From contig NW_026947484.1 in the NCBI RefSeq assembly GCF_034190915.1, positions 207,960,657 to 208,024,656 of the forward strand: a stretch of 64,000 nt of DNA, written 5' to 3'. Of this stretch, positions 34,310 to 45,500 are shown piece by piece. The notes beneath the pieces are model-generated. The model searched no databases and was not told the origin of the DNA. It was given only the letters and a program-made list of their open reading frames with translations. The position numbers and the translations under genes are program-made. Source of the DNA: Cavia porcellus. Lineage: Eukaryota; Chordata; Mammalia; Rodentia; Caviidae. Positions within the stretch are counted from its first letter, which is position 1. Every line of letters begins with the position of its first letter.

Positions 34310-34450
34310 TTTCCTAAATAGGAGTAAAAATTGACATTTTGTAATAAAATTTTATTAGAAGACAGTGGTACCTATTCATGTGCATATGTCTATGGCTGCC
34401 CACTGCTATTAGGACAGAGTTGAAAACTTGCACAGAAAAGTCCTATGCTC
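34310..34450 (-). mobile_element. Second DNA-transposon-like remnant
   Basis: 'TTTTGTAATAAAATTTTATTAGAAGACAGTGG', then 'ATGTCTATGGCTGCCCACTGCTATTAGGACAGAGTTGA', recalls an old Charlie-type non-autonomous repeat in reverse. Family not certain. Confidence 0.5.
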
Positions 34451-34487
34451 CAGAAGTCAGAAATACTTCCTCTGGGATCGGCTTTCA

Positions 34488-34905
34488 TTCCTTTTCTCTG
34501 GTTGCTTAGACAAAATACTCAACACTGAAAGTTAAAGGAGGAAAGGTTTATTTAGCTCACAGTTTGTAGAGGTTTCAGTCCACTGTCTGCTGGATCCAAG
34601 GCAGGGTAGCATGGCAGCCAAACTTTGTAGAAGAGAAACAATTCTCGGCAGGCAGAAGGTAGCAAAGTGACTAAAAACAAAGAACCTGACAGTTCTCTTT
34701 CTGTCCCTTATATTATATCCAGACTACCAGAATTAAGGAGGTACTAAACCAATCAGTAAACCGATTTAATAATCACCCAACCTGAATCCTAGCACTGCAC
34801 CATGAATCAATCACGCTTTTGATTCAGCCACCTCTGAAAAAGCCTCGCCTGTGACTGCATTAATCTAGACACAATCATAGCAGGGGTATTTAAGAAAAAA
34901 AGTTT
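34488..34905 (-). mobile_element. MaLR LTR (MLT1/MST-like)
   Basis: The left end, 'CTTAGACAAAATACTCAACACTGAAAG', then 'GGAAAGGTTTATTTAGCTCACAG' and 'GTTTCAGTCCA', reads as the reversed 3' end of a MaLR LTR, including a reversed polyadenylation region. The rest is diverged. No internal coding region is attached. Confidence 0.5.
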
Positions 34906-35059
34906 TTTGACCATTATAAATGATAATGTACACTATATAGCCCACCCAGCAGAACAGTACTTGTCACATACCAATAAGAAATCAAAAGGGTTAACAATTA
35001 TGTATATAACAGCTTATGACTGAGATTTAGGCTTTCACAGCCAGTTTTGCTCTCGGCAT
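34906..35059. other. Single-copy sequence
   Basis: Short unassigned stretch. Confidence 0.35.
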
Positions 35060-35835
35060 TCTCTAGACATCCAATACGCCAAAACTCACTACATCCCACA
35101 CTAAACCTGATCTCTTCCGCCCCATAAATTTAGTCCCAGCATTTCCTACAAATGGCACCATCATCCAGTTAGCTCTGCAATTCAGGATTATAGGACTCCT
35201 CTTTGCTACTACCCTGTCCTCCCCATCCAGCTCCAAACTGAGGACAAGTGTAATGGATTTTTACGTCCACCATTTCTCTTCATTTCGTGGTCACTATTAT
35301 TGGTAGAGGTGTACTATCTGCATTCTGAGCGACAAAATTGCCTAACTAATCTTTCTGCATGATAAAATTGCCTTTCTAACTAAGCTTTCTGCATGCACCC
35401 TGAGGACTCCGAGGATTTCCATGATCCCAGGCCTGTGCTGTGACTGGGCCTCCTCTTTCCAGTCCCCTTTTCCCATGCTCTGCTGTCTGGACTTGCCAAC
35501 CAGCCGAGTGTTCTTTTTCTCACCTACCTCTTCTCACCAAAGTTCTTTGCACTCGTGTTCTTTCTGCTTGAAACATCTTTCTTAACCTCCTCCCTTTTAA
35601 AAAAAATATCAAATTAAGTTACTTTCTCAGGAAAATTTTATCTGTCTTTGGTGATTTCTGTAATCCTATTACAGACCAATATGTTAATGTGTCTTTGCCT
35701 TTAATACTTTGCTGAAACTGTACCTTTTGATTTATTAAAATAATTATTTGATGTGGTATCTATCTCCTCTATAAAACCATGATCTGATTTTAAAATGCAG
35801 TGAATGTTTAAATTGTTAAAAATATGACAGGAAAA
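35060..35835 (+). mobile_element. LINE-2 (L2) 3'-region fragment
   Basis: 'TTCTTTGCACTCGTGTTCTTTCTGCTTGAAAC' and 'TCTTTCTTAACCTCCTCCC' correspond to the L2 'TTTGCACTTGCTGTTCC' block; downstream blocks follow the L2 order. It contains a local approximately 33-bp imperfect tandem duplication at 35331-35397. Confidence 0.6.
35331..35397. repeat. Imperfect tandem duplication (about 33 bp x 2)
   Basis: ACAAAATTGCCTAACTAATC plus TTTCTGCATG is followed by 'TAAAATTGCCTTTCTAACTAAGCTTTCTGCATG'. Not part of the usual L2 sequence, so a local duplication. Confidence 0.75.
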
Positions 35836-36131
35836 CACCCATTGCTATTCACCCACCCACAACTGCTCCCCCTGGCTTCGTTCTTGCCACTTATCATACT
35901 ATACCCTTGTACGTCATTTTTGAACAAAATAATTACTTACTAGATAAAAATAAGTCACGAAGTTGTTTATGCTAAACACAGTAATTGAACTCCCCAAGTA
36001 AAAGTCATAGAATCAAGCTGGATTAAAAATTATTGGGGAGCAAAGAAACAGAGGGGGAAAAATAGCAAGTTCATAAACCATAAGTGTGTATACCTAAGCA
36101 TGGAAAATTCAGGACCCATACTTTACTCATT

Positions 36132-36207
36132 CTTCTTTTTTGGAAGTGCTGGAGATGGAATCCAGGGCCTCTCAAATGCTGAGCACGTGGTTTAACACTA
36201 TCTTACA
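36132..36207 (-). mobile_element. ID-like SINE, degenerate
   Basis: 'GGAAGTGCTGGAGATGGAATCCAGGGCC' and 'CAAATGCTGAGCACGTGG' are a diverged reversed SINE body; the A-box end is lost. Confidence 0.6.
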
Positions 36208-38229
36208 CTCAAAGCACCCATATTTTTTTCAACATAGAAAAATCTTTGTTAAGTGAATAAAACATAAAGCAAAGTATTTGTTTGAAAATGTAAATAAATA
36301 TGTCTAAAGTGAAATAAAATAAAATGCTCTCAGAAAGTGCATTTTATCTGATGCATACTACAACACTGATGAGTTTTGGGTGCAGTATGTTAATTAAAAT
36401 AAGCCTGTCACACAAAAATATATTGTCTGTTTCCACTACATAGTACCTAAAGTAGTCAAATTCATAGATACAGAAAATGGAACAATGGTTGCTGTGGGCT
36501 CAGGAGAATTTGAATTTTGTGTAAGGGGTATAGAATTTCAGTTTTACAAGATAAAATGTATTCTGCACTTGGTTGCATGACAATGTGAATGTACTTAGCA
36601 AATCTGAATGGCTATACTTGAAGCAGTTAAAATGGTGAATTGTGTGTTCTCTGTATTTCATCAAATTAAAAAGAAATTGTATTTGGATGATAGAATTGGT
36701 ACTTTATTCATTTTTAAACATAAAATCAGCTCATTGTCCTTTTAGTGTAAGAAAAAAGTGGCTCCGTTAAAGTTTTTGCAAAGAACAAAGAGACACAGTC
36801 AGAAACCACATCTGAGATCATCTGTCTATTCTTAGCAGAAAGTGCTTTTAAAAATTGTAACAGCAGAATACATATTTGATTAATAAAACGAAACTTAGGT
36901 AGTAAAGGTCTGATTATTAAGTGCTTAGAAATGCGGCTGGAATTCCCTCTGGACATGTCCCTAAGGCTGTCATTTAAAGTATGTAATTGTAAGGATAAAT
37001 TACTCTGAGCAGTATTTGCCTGTGATTAAGACGTTTTTTCCCTAGAGAAATGGCCAACCAGGAAATAATCTGTGCTGATGTTTCTTTGAGATGTAACAAT
37101 CCAGTCCTAGATTTCGAATGTCCAAATATTACTGTGTCATCCAAGGAATATGCTTTAAATATAAATTTCCCAGAGAAATCAGATTGACCCTGCCTAACCA
37201 AAGGATGATGGTATACATCAATTTTAAATATTTTGACATTCAAATGCTGTTCCTTGGTGCAAAGTTGCTTTGAGCAATAGAGCCTACATTTTTTGATACC
37301 TAGTTATTACTAATCAAAACACAAATTATTTTGACTCCTTAAAATTTACTCATAACTCATGAGGTGATTTTCGTCCTGTGTACTGTCAAGTAGTTGTAGG
37401 AAAGGACGTCAAGTTTTTTGTATTCCAGAAAGGAATTTCTGGGATTTTCACCTTAAATCTGTTCAGTAAAAAATCTCATATTTTTTTTTCATATAAAGAA
37501 AGATGATGTTATCATAATCTGTTCTTAGTGGATTCAATTGCAAAGCCTCCATGTTGTAAAAAATGATAAGATGTATATATAAAGGGCATAAATCTTTTTT
37601 TAAAAATCACAGTTTTCAATGGACTGGGAACTTATTTCTTAATTTAAAGCTTATTTTTTCTTTCAAAATGCCATTTTCACAGATACAGAGAATTCCACAA
37701 GAGTATACAAATTCTTTCTTAACTCATAAACTTGAATTTTTCAGGATACCAGACCCCAGACAAAAACGTGAATAGTAAAGATATCATCTTGTAGCTTAGA
37801 ATTTTACTGTTCGATGAAATTTAATTGAACAACCAAGATTTAAAATTTCTACCGCTATACTTTTGTGGTCAGAAATGTTTCCTTCTTGTTGTGGCAAAAC
37901 AGATAAAATAAACCAGAGGAAATTAAAAGTCTGCCCTAATGCTGCTCTCCTTTGACTCAGACTGAAATGAGCTTCTCTTTAAGCCTTATACTCAATAGTA
38001 AAGGACTATAGCCTTCAGGCATTAAAGCTCTTTTCCACACACACCTATTGTCATTTGATAAAATACACATAGTTTAACATTTATTAAAGAATGGCAAAAT
38101 AGACTTAATTCAGATAAATACAGTAATAGTTTCAGGGGCTAATTCATACATGGCAAGAAAGGAAAAAGATTCAGTTCAATTACAAATATGAACCAAAAAA
38201 GTGAGAATTATAGACAAGGAATTAAATAT
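36208..38229. other. AT-rich single-copy sequence
   Basis: No repeat recognised. Minus-strand frames of 76 and 89 codons (36726-36956, 36974-37243) lie back to back in different frames, without recognisable domains or obvious splice partners. I do not call them genes. Confidence 0.4.
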
Positions 38230-39600
38230 GGGTATTTGGATGAGAAGCAATCCTGAGGTCACCAGTTAACACCAGATAATGCTGGGGGCCCACAGTCAAC
38301 ACAACCAACTGCAGGTCATGGCCACTGTTGGTCTCCATCATCCAGTGCCAGCTTCTGCTGGATCCCCTGCCAGCTGCTGGTCTTTGGAGCTCTTCATTAC
38401 TAACACTAAACACTAAACAAATAATCTTAGTGTTTATTTCTCTTTCTTTTGAAATGATTGCTCTGTTTTAAGTAGATTTGCGGAGCATTTGAAGCTCACA
38501 CTCCCCAAGAAATAAACCAGGAGCAGGTTTACAGGACCAAAAAGCTAGTTGTTAATCTTAACAGAACATGTGCTGCAGCACATGGTGGTTAGTATTCTGG
38601 AGGAAGCCCTTATAGACTAGCACAAGAAATGGCTCTGGGTTGCTACACATGTATAGTAGCTTCAGGCCTTTAACTAGCCCAAATACAAGTCTGTGATTGA
38701 TGCAGAGATCTAGGACAGTCTCAGCGGTCATGTTGATGATTCAGTGATGGGGCAGGGCTAAAACAGGGAATCTTCTGAAAGGATAATATTAACAATAGAC
38801 CCAGAAATGTCTAGCCACACCACAGTGCTCCCTCCCATCTGAAAAAAGGCAACTGTTGAACTGAACGAGAACAGTGGAGCAATAACAACAGTATAGCACC
38901 TATGTTGGAGTGGCATAGAGGAAAACGGTTGCTAGATGACCATCAAGGATGCTGAAGCACGTTGTCCTAGTCCATGGAGAGGAATGGCGGTGGCAGGAGG
39001 ACAAGATTAAGTGAAGGGAAAGCTTGCAACAGACACTGGCCAAGCCGCACCCCTCACCAGTGGGGCTGGGTATGAGGGGCTGGGATTGGATGGGAAAGCC
39101 TTCTTGTCTGTCTCAAGTAGTACCTGATAGGACTTGGCAGAAAAGTATGTTTCCTGGATGGCACAAGCATCAGGGATTCAGTGAGAAGGCTGTCTATGAA
39201 AATGCAAGGGAAAAAAAGCAGTAGTCCTAAAATCATTTTATGAGTTTAGAAGGCACAGTTAACAAAATCTCTAGATTATTGGCCTCAGATTTGGCTGTGT
39301 CAATCCAACGAATTTCCTGGTTTGCAGTTGTCTTGAGGGACAACTTCCAGTATTTCTGTAAACTGTAGTAATGGCCAAAAAACAGCAGCAGTAGATGGCT
39401 CAGAGTTGATTGTTTGTGATTTCTTTGAAGATTATCAAGGCATCTAGCTTCAGCTTTCCGGGCAGCATTAATAGTTCTCAGTAATGCAAAGTCAGAGGGG
39501 ACAATAAAAACTGGAAACAATAGTCTGAAATTTTAACCCATGATGGAAGTGATATTCTTTATTCTCCTGTAAGACTGAATCCCTACAAGCCAGGTAGCAG
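38230..39600. other. Repeat-poor island with raised GC; no gene recognised
   Basis: No interspersed repeat is recognisable. Frames at 38222-38413 (63 codons, minus) and 39233-39520 (95 codons, minus) are the longest. The latter has an ordinary-looking composition, including 'DFALLRTINAARKAEARCL', and a possible acceptor-like TGTTTCCAG just upstream, at about 39518-39526 on the minus strand. I do not recognise the protein and no second exon is evident. A perfect 18-bp palindrome is at 38567-38584. Confidence 0.35.
38567..38584. repeat. Perfect 18-bp palindrome
   Basis: CATGTGCTGCAGCACATG equals its own reverse complement. It contains CATGTG/CACATG E-box-like ends and a central CTGCAG. Confidence 0.9.
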
Positions 39601-39762
39601 GATGGCTTTTCCAAAAAGGCTTTGAAGGCATCAGCACAATAAAGTAAGATTTAATTCCCAAAACTGAATGGTTATATTAGATTCAGGTTCATCAAACATA
39701 ATATTCTAGTCAAAGCCTTTGTGAACAAATAGTTTTTCTAATCATGCACTATTGTAATGAGA

Positions 39763-39819
39763 ATAGGTTCTGATAGAACATATAGGTTCTGATAGAACAT
39801 ATAGGTTCTGATAGAACAT
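39763..39819. repeat. Three perfect 19-bp tandem repeats with internal dyad
   Basis: ATAGGTTCTGATAGAACAT occurs three times without mismatch. Each unit contains GTTCT-GAT-AGAAC, an inverted repeat, so the array is a series of small dyads. Confidence 0.95.
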
Positions 39820-40265
39820 AGCTATAGTGCTATGGAAATAACAATAGTCAGATTTTTCAAATTTTAGAAAAGTTAGAGACAAAAAACAAATATTTCATTT
39901 TTGTTTGTAAACACTTTCAGAAAAGCATCAAAGTAAATAAAAGCTACCAGAAAAACAGAAAAAAAACCCACTCAAAATGGTCATGTTAAGGATCAGAGTA
40001 GAGTTAACTTTAAGTGAAAACTTGATTATTTCTGTGGCATTCAAAATTTTAATAAAGTATTTAAATTTATTGCTGATAGTATTATATCAAGGATATCATG
40101 GACAACAAGAGTATTAGAAAGTTTTGAGGAGTTCACAGTTTCTATTATAACATTTAACTCATGTAACTATAACCTAGGAAAATTTAGACATACCTCTTAT
40201 TTAATAGTGTCTTTCCAAATAATTTAAAATGACAAAGAAGCAGAGTTTTGTGAGGGAGGTTCTTA
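39820..40265. other. AT-rich single-copy sequence
   Basis: Nothing recognised. Confidence 0.4.
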
Positions 40266-40500
40266 GTTTTTTTTTTGTTGTTTTTTTGTTTTTTTTTATT
40301 AGTACATATTTACAATCCATAATGTTAGCATTCCTTGCGTGAGGTGGTAGATGTACATAACACATCTTGATTCCTTATTTTATCCCCTTTCCCTGACCTT
40401 CTATCTCTTGATATCCTCATTTGAGAAAGATCTCCCACTTGCTATTATCTATCTTTTGTTTTGCTCCTTATGATTTGGGTTTTTCAATGTTTCTTTTAAA
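40266..40500 (-). mobile_element. Possible L1 3'-end relic
   Basis: A T/G-rich tract (40269-40299, reversed A-rich tail) is followed by TTAGTACATATTTACAATCC, then 'TGAGGTGGTAGATGTACATAACACATCTTGATTCC' and 'TTATCCCCTTTCCC', which I associate with rodent L1-derived 3' ends. Low confidence. Confidence 0.35.
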
Positions 40501-41147
40501 ATGTAAAATAAATTTGTTTTGAAGTTTTCCAGGAGCCCTAAGGAAATTTTCAAGTTAGTTCAAGAACAAGAATATTTTATTCACGTTTTGGTTATGGAAA
40601 GTTGTTTGTAAAAGTGAGGTTTGAACACCAGACTACATAAGATCTTAGATCATGATGAAACAATAGTTAGGGTCTCTGAAATAATAACATGAAAAAAGTT
40701 AATATATAGTCAAGACTCCTGAAAAGACTCAGTTTTCTTTTTTATTATTTTTAAAAAAATTTTAGACTTAAAAGGTTTTATCATCTCTTGTTAAAGCATA
40801 TCAATATTCTAGGAAAATTATTTTGACAGACAGGGAACCAAATTCTAATTTCTCATCACTGTACTTTTAATATTAAGGTTCAACTTTTAAAATATTTGTG
40901 AAAAATAGTCAAACCTTTAGCAAATTTAACTAGATAAGATCTCTTTTCCACAAAATTTGTACAAGTTTCTTATATTCATTCAGGTTTTCTTTCTTCCTGT
41001 ATTTTTCCCTTTCCCTTCATGGAACAACTAGTTTGCTTTAGAGTAAAATTACTTTCTTTTCTCATTCTTTTAGAAAAATTCACATCCCTCATACATTATA
41101 TACTTTTCATTATTGAAAACAAATCTTACCATCCTTATATACTTTTC
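40501..41147. other. AT-rich single-copy sequence
   Basis: Nothing recognised. Confidence 0.4.
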
Positions 41148-41160
41148 ATACTGTTTTTTT

Positions 41161-42562
41161 CTTTTTTTTAAAGAAAAAAACAGTATAAGAGTACAAATAA
41201 TACAGAATTTAAAAAACAACAGTAAGAAATCACTAGTTAATAGATTACAAATTGTCATCTTAGAAACGGTTGTTCAGGTTACAGAATTAAAGCATACAAA
41301 GTGGACTTTCAAACAGTGAGACTGTAAACAGTTGTGTTTAATGGTCCAACAAAACCTTAGTAATATGGTCATCTATCTTAACACACTTGCAGTTGTTTCC
41401 TTTAGAGCTCTCTTTTTTCCCTCTCTTTTTTACATCAACGTTTACACATTTTGGGTTTTATTACTCCCACAGTTCCTATTACTTTTTTTTTTTGGAAGAG
41501 AATAAAACCAAATATGACAAAAAAAAAAAAAGCAGTCAGTCAAAACAAAGGATAGACATAGCACATAATGTAAAAACAGAATACAAGGTAATCAACAATG
41601 GTTACCATAATGTCTCTTGCTACTTTAAAAAGAATTGCCTATATCATTAGGTATAATAAAATTGAACAAAAAAGTACAGAACAAGACCAATAAAACCTAA
41701 ACATTGGAAACATTACAGGACTTCAAAAGAAGATAATAGTCAAACCAGAATGGGCATCATAGTGAATCTTATTGCATTCAAAGTAATTGCCTATACCCTC
41801 AAACTTGATACTATCAAACAAACAGAACAGAGTAAAATCAGTCAAAACAAGATGGTGGGAGCAACACAGGGCTCCAAATCAAGTTAATAGGAAATCAAAA
41901 AAGTTACTAAAATTATCCTGCTAATTTTTTTGATTTTTTTTCTGTTAATTAAAAAAATAAATATTTTTTTTTTTAAAAAAGGGGGGGGGGAGATTGAGAT
42001 AATAGAGGACATAACAACAAAACAATACAGGTCAAAGCATAAAAATTTCAGCAACCTAGTGCTTCACCACAAGATAACCTGACTTAATAGTAGTTACCAG
42101 AGTGTCTCTTTCCTTGAAATATTTGAATATAACTCCGTATACTATGGCTTCAAACATATCAAGGCAGTGTGAAACCATTCAAGAGGATGAAAGTATTACA
42201 GGATATTTAGAACCAGCTAATGGAAAGTGAACAATGGTTTCTATATTTACCTCTTTGCCTATAAAAAATTTTGTTTATACTATTGCATATAGTAAAATCC
42301 AGTGAGATACAACATGATAAAACCAATGCAGACAGAAGAACAACAGTTTTGTGGGACTTCAAAACAAGATGATATTAAATCAGCACTAGCCATTATGATG
42401 TCTTGTTTTCTTCAAAATAGCTATTCATATCATCACAGGCATTAATATCAAGCAGCCCAGAATAAAGCCATTCCAATTAATGAGTGAAAACTTTATAACG
42501 TTTCAAAGTCACATAATGGATGATCATGATTACCACATAATTTTATATATTTGAATCATTTC
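41161..42562 (-). other. 3' UTR of the full-length L1
   Basis: 1.4 kb from the ORF2 stop to the tail. Collinear with the 3' UTR of the HAL1-like element up to about 42420; the last 140 bases next to ORF2 have no counterpart there. It includes a run of 10 G at 41981-41990 and a run of 13 A near 41519, both expanded relative to the HAL1-like copy. Confidence 0.8.
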
Positions 42563-45500
42563 TTACAATAGGGAAACTATTTGGTATTCATACATGTGAG
42601 TTTGATTTATTTCACTTATGAGTATGGTATCAAGCTGAGTCCATTTATTTATAAATATCTCAATGTGATCCTTCTTTATACCTGAGTAGTACTGCACTGT
42701 ATAAAAATACCACAACTTTTTTTATCCATTCCTCAGTTGATGGACACTTAGGTTGTTTCCAAGATCTTGCAATTAGAAATTTTGCTGCTATAAAGATGGG
42801 TGCACATATATCACTGTGGTATGATGTTTTCAGTTTTTCTGGGAATATGCCTAGAAGTGGGATAGCTGGAACAAATGGGACTTCCAATCCCAGCTTTTTG
42901 AGAAATCTCCAAAGTGACCTCCACAATGGCTGCACCAGTCTACACTCCCAACAACAGTGTAAAAGAGTTCATTTTTCCCCACAACCACTCCAGCATTAGT
43001 TGTTGATAGTTTTCTTGATCCTGGCCATTCTTTCTGGAGTGAGATGAAATCTCAGTGTGGTTTTAACTTGCATTTCTCTAATGACTAATGATGATGAACC
43101 TTTTTTCATGTATTTATTGGCCATTTGTATTTCTTCATCTGAGAAGTCTGTATTCATCTCAGATGCCCATTTTTGGATTGGATCTTTGAATTTTGGGAGT
43201 CTGATTTTTTTTTTAAATTTTTTATATGTTTTAGACAGAAGTCCTTTGTCTGAGGGAGAGTTCACCTAATTTTTTCCCAGTTTGTGGTTTTTCTTTTCTC
43301 TATGCTTGAGATTTCTTTTGACATGCAGAAACCTTTTAATAAGAGGTGGTCCCAGTTATTGATTCTGGGAAGTAGTTCCCGTGCGTTTTGAGTCCTGTTT
43401 ATGAATTCTCTACCTGCTCCTATGTCTTCAAGATTTCTACCCAATTTGTCTTCCAATAGAGTTAGTGTTTCTGTTTTAATATTCAGATCTTTGATCCATT
43501 TAGATTTTAATTTAATACATGGTGATAGGTGTGGGTCTAGTGTTGGTTTTCGGCATATGGAGAACCAGGTTTCCAACACCATTTATTAAAGAGACTGTCG
43601 TTCTTCCAGGGAACCTGTTTGGCTCCTTTATCAAAGATGAGGTTGAGTGTGTTTGTAGTTGTGGTTGTATCTTCTAACCTATTCCATTGATCTTCAGCTC
43701 TTTTTTGTATTTAGAGAGAAAATAAAACAAAACAAAGCAGTAAAAGGGTACAAGTAATACAAAATTTCAAGAAAAAAATATATAGTAAGAAATCACTAGT
43801 TAGTAGATTACATATTGTCATGTTAGAAACAGTTGTCCAAATTACAAATTAAAGCATACAAAGTGGACATTCATACAGTGAGATTGCTATATGAATATCC
43901 AACAAACTCAGTAATATGGTTTCCTATCCTACCACTTAAATATACAGGCAGTTATATCCTTTAGATCTCTTTCATTTCTTCTCTTTTTTACAATAACAAT
44001 TACACATTTTGGGTTTTATTATTCCCACAGTCCTTATAACTTTTTTTAAGAGAAAAAATAAATGTGACAAAGCAAAACAGAGTCAGTTAGAACAGAAGGA
44101 TGGACATAGTATATGATGCAAAAACAGAATACCAGGTGATCAACAATGTGTACCATTATAAGCCTCTTGCTGTCTTAAAGTGAGTTTTTGGCTCTGTTTT
44201 GATTCCAGTACCATATTGACTTTACTATGGTTGCTTTGTAGTATAACTTCAAGTCAGGGATTGTGATTCCTCCTGCATTGCCTTTGCTGCTTAGAACTGT
44301 CTTTGCTATTCTAGGTCTCTTCTCACTCCAGATGAATTTTAGGAGTGATTTGTTGAGATCTATTAGGTATGTTGATGGTATTTTGATTGGGATTGTGTTG
44401 AATCTGTATAAGAGTTTTTGGAGAATGGCCATTTTCACAATATTTATTCTTCCTATCCATGAGCAAGGGATGTCTTTCCATTTTCTGAGATCATACTCAA
44501 TTTTTTTCAGTGTATTATAATTTTCCCTGTCTTTCACTTCTTTTGTAAGAGCAATTCCTATATATTTGATTTTTTGGTTGCTAGTAGGAACAGTGTGGCT
44601 TCTTTTATTTCTTTCTCTGTGATTTTGTTGTTAGTGTATAGGAATACTATTGATTTTTGAATATTGATTTTGTATCCAGCTACATTACTGAAATTATTTA
44701 CTATATCTAAGAGTCTTTCAATGGAGTTTAGGGGGTCTTCTATGTTGAGTATCATGGCATCTGCAAACAATGATAATTTAAATTCTTCTTTTCCTATCTT
44801 TACCTCTTTTATTTCTTCCTCTTGTCTGATTGCTCTGGCTAGTATTTCCAGTACTATATTAAATAGGAGTGGTGATAAAGGACATCCGTGCCTTGTGCCT
44901 GATTTTAGGGTAAAGGCCTTCAATTTTTGGCCATTTAGTATGATACTGGCTGTTGGTTTGTCATAGATGGGCTTTATTATATTGAGGTAAAGACCATCTA
45001 TTCCAATTTTTTGTAAAGTTCTTATCAGGAATGAATGTTGGACCTTATCTAAAGCTTTTTCTGCATCTATAGAAATGATCATTGATTCTTACTTTTGGCT
45101 TTATTGATATGATGGAGTACATTTATTGATTTACTTATGTTGAACGATCCCTGCATGCCTGGGATGAATCCCACTTGCTCCTGGTGTATAATCTTCTTGA
45201 TGATTTGCTACATCCTATTTGACAATATTTTATTGAGGATTTTTACATCTGTGTTCATAAGGGAGATTGGTGTATAGTTCTCTTTTATAGTTGGGTCTTT
45301 CTCAGGTTTTGATACTAGAGTAATATTTACTTCCAGGAATGACTTAGGAAGGATTGTTTCACTTTCAATTTCATTCCAGAGTTGGAGGAGTCTTGGCATT
45401 ATGTCTTCTTTGTATTTCTTGTAGAATTCTGCAGTGAATCTGTCTGGGGCCTGGGTTCTTCTTTGTAGGTAAGGACTTAATTACATTTTCAATTTCATTA

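Noticed and set aside
36726..37243. Two back-to-back minus-strand frames as exons of one gene
   Set aside because: Different frames, no clear donor/acceptor pair between them and no recognisable protein.
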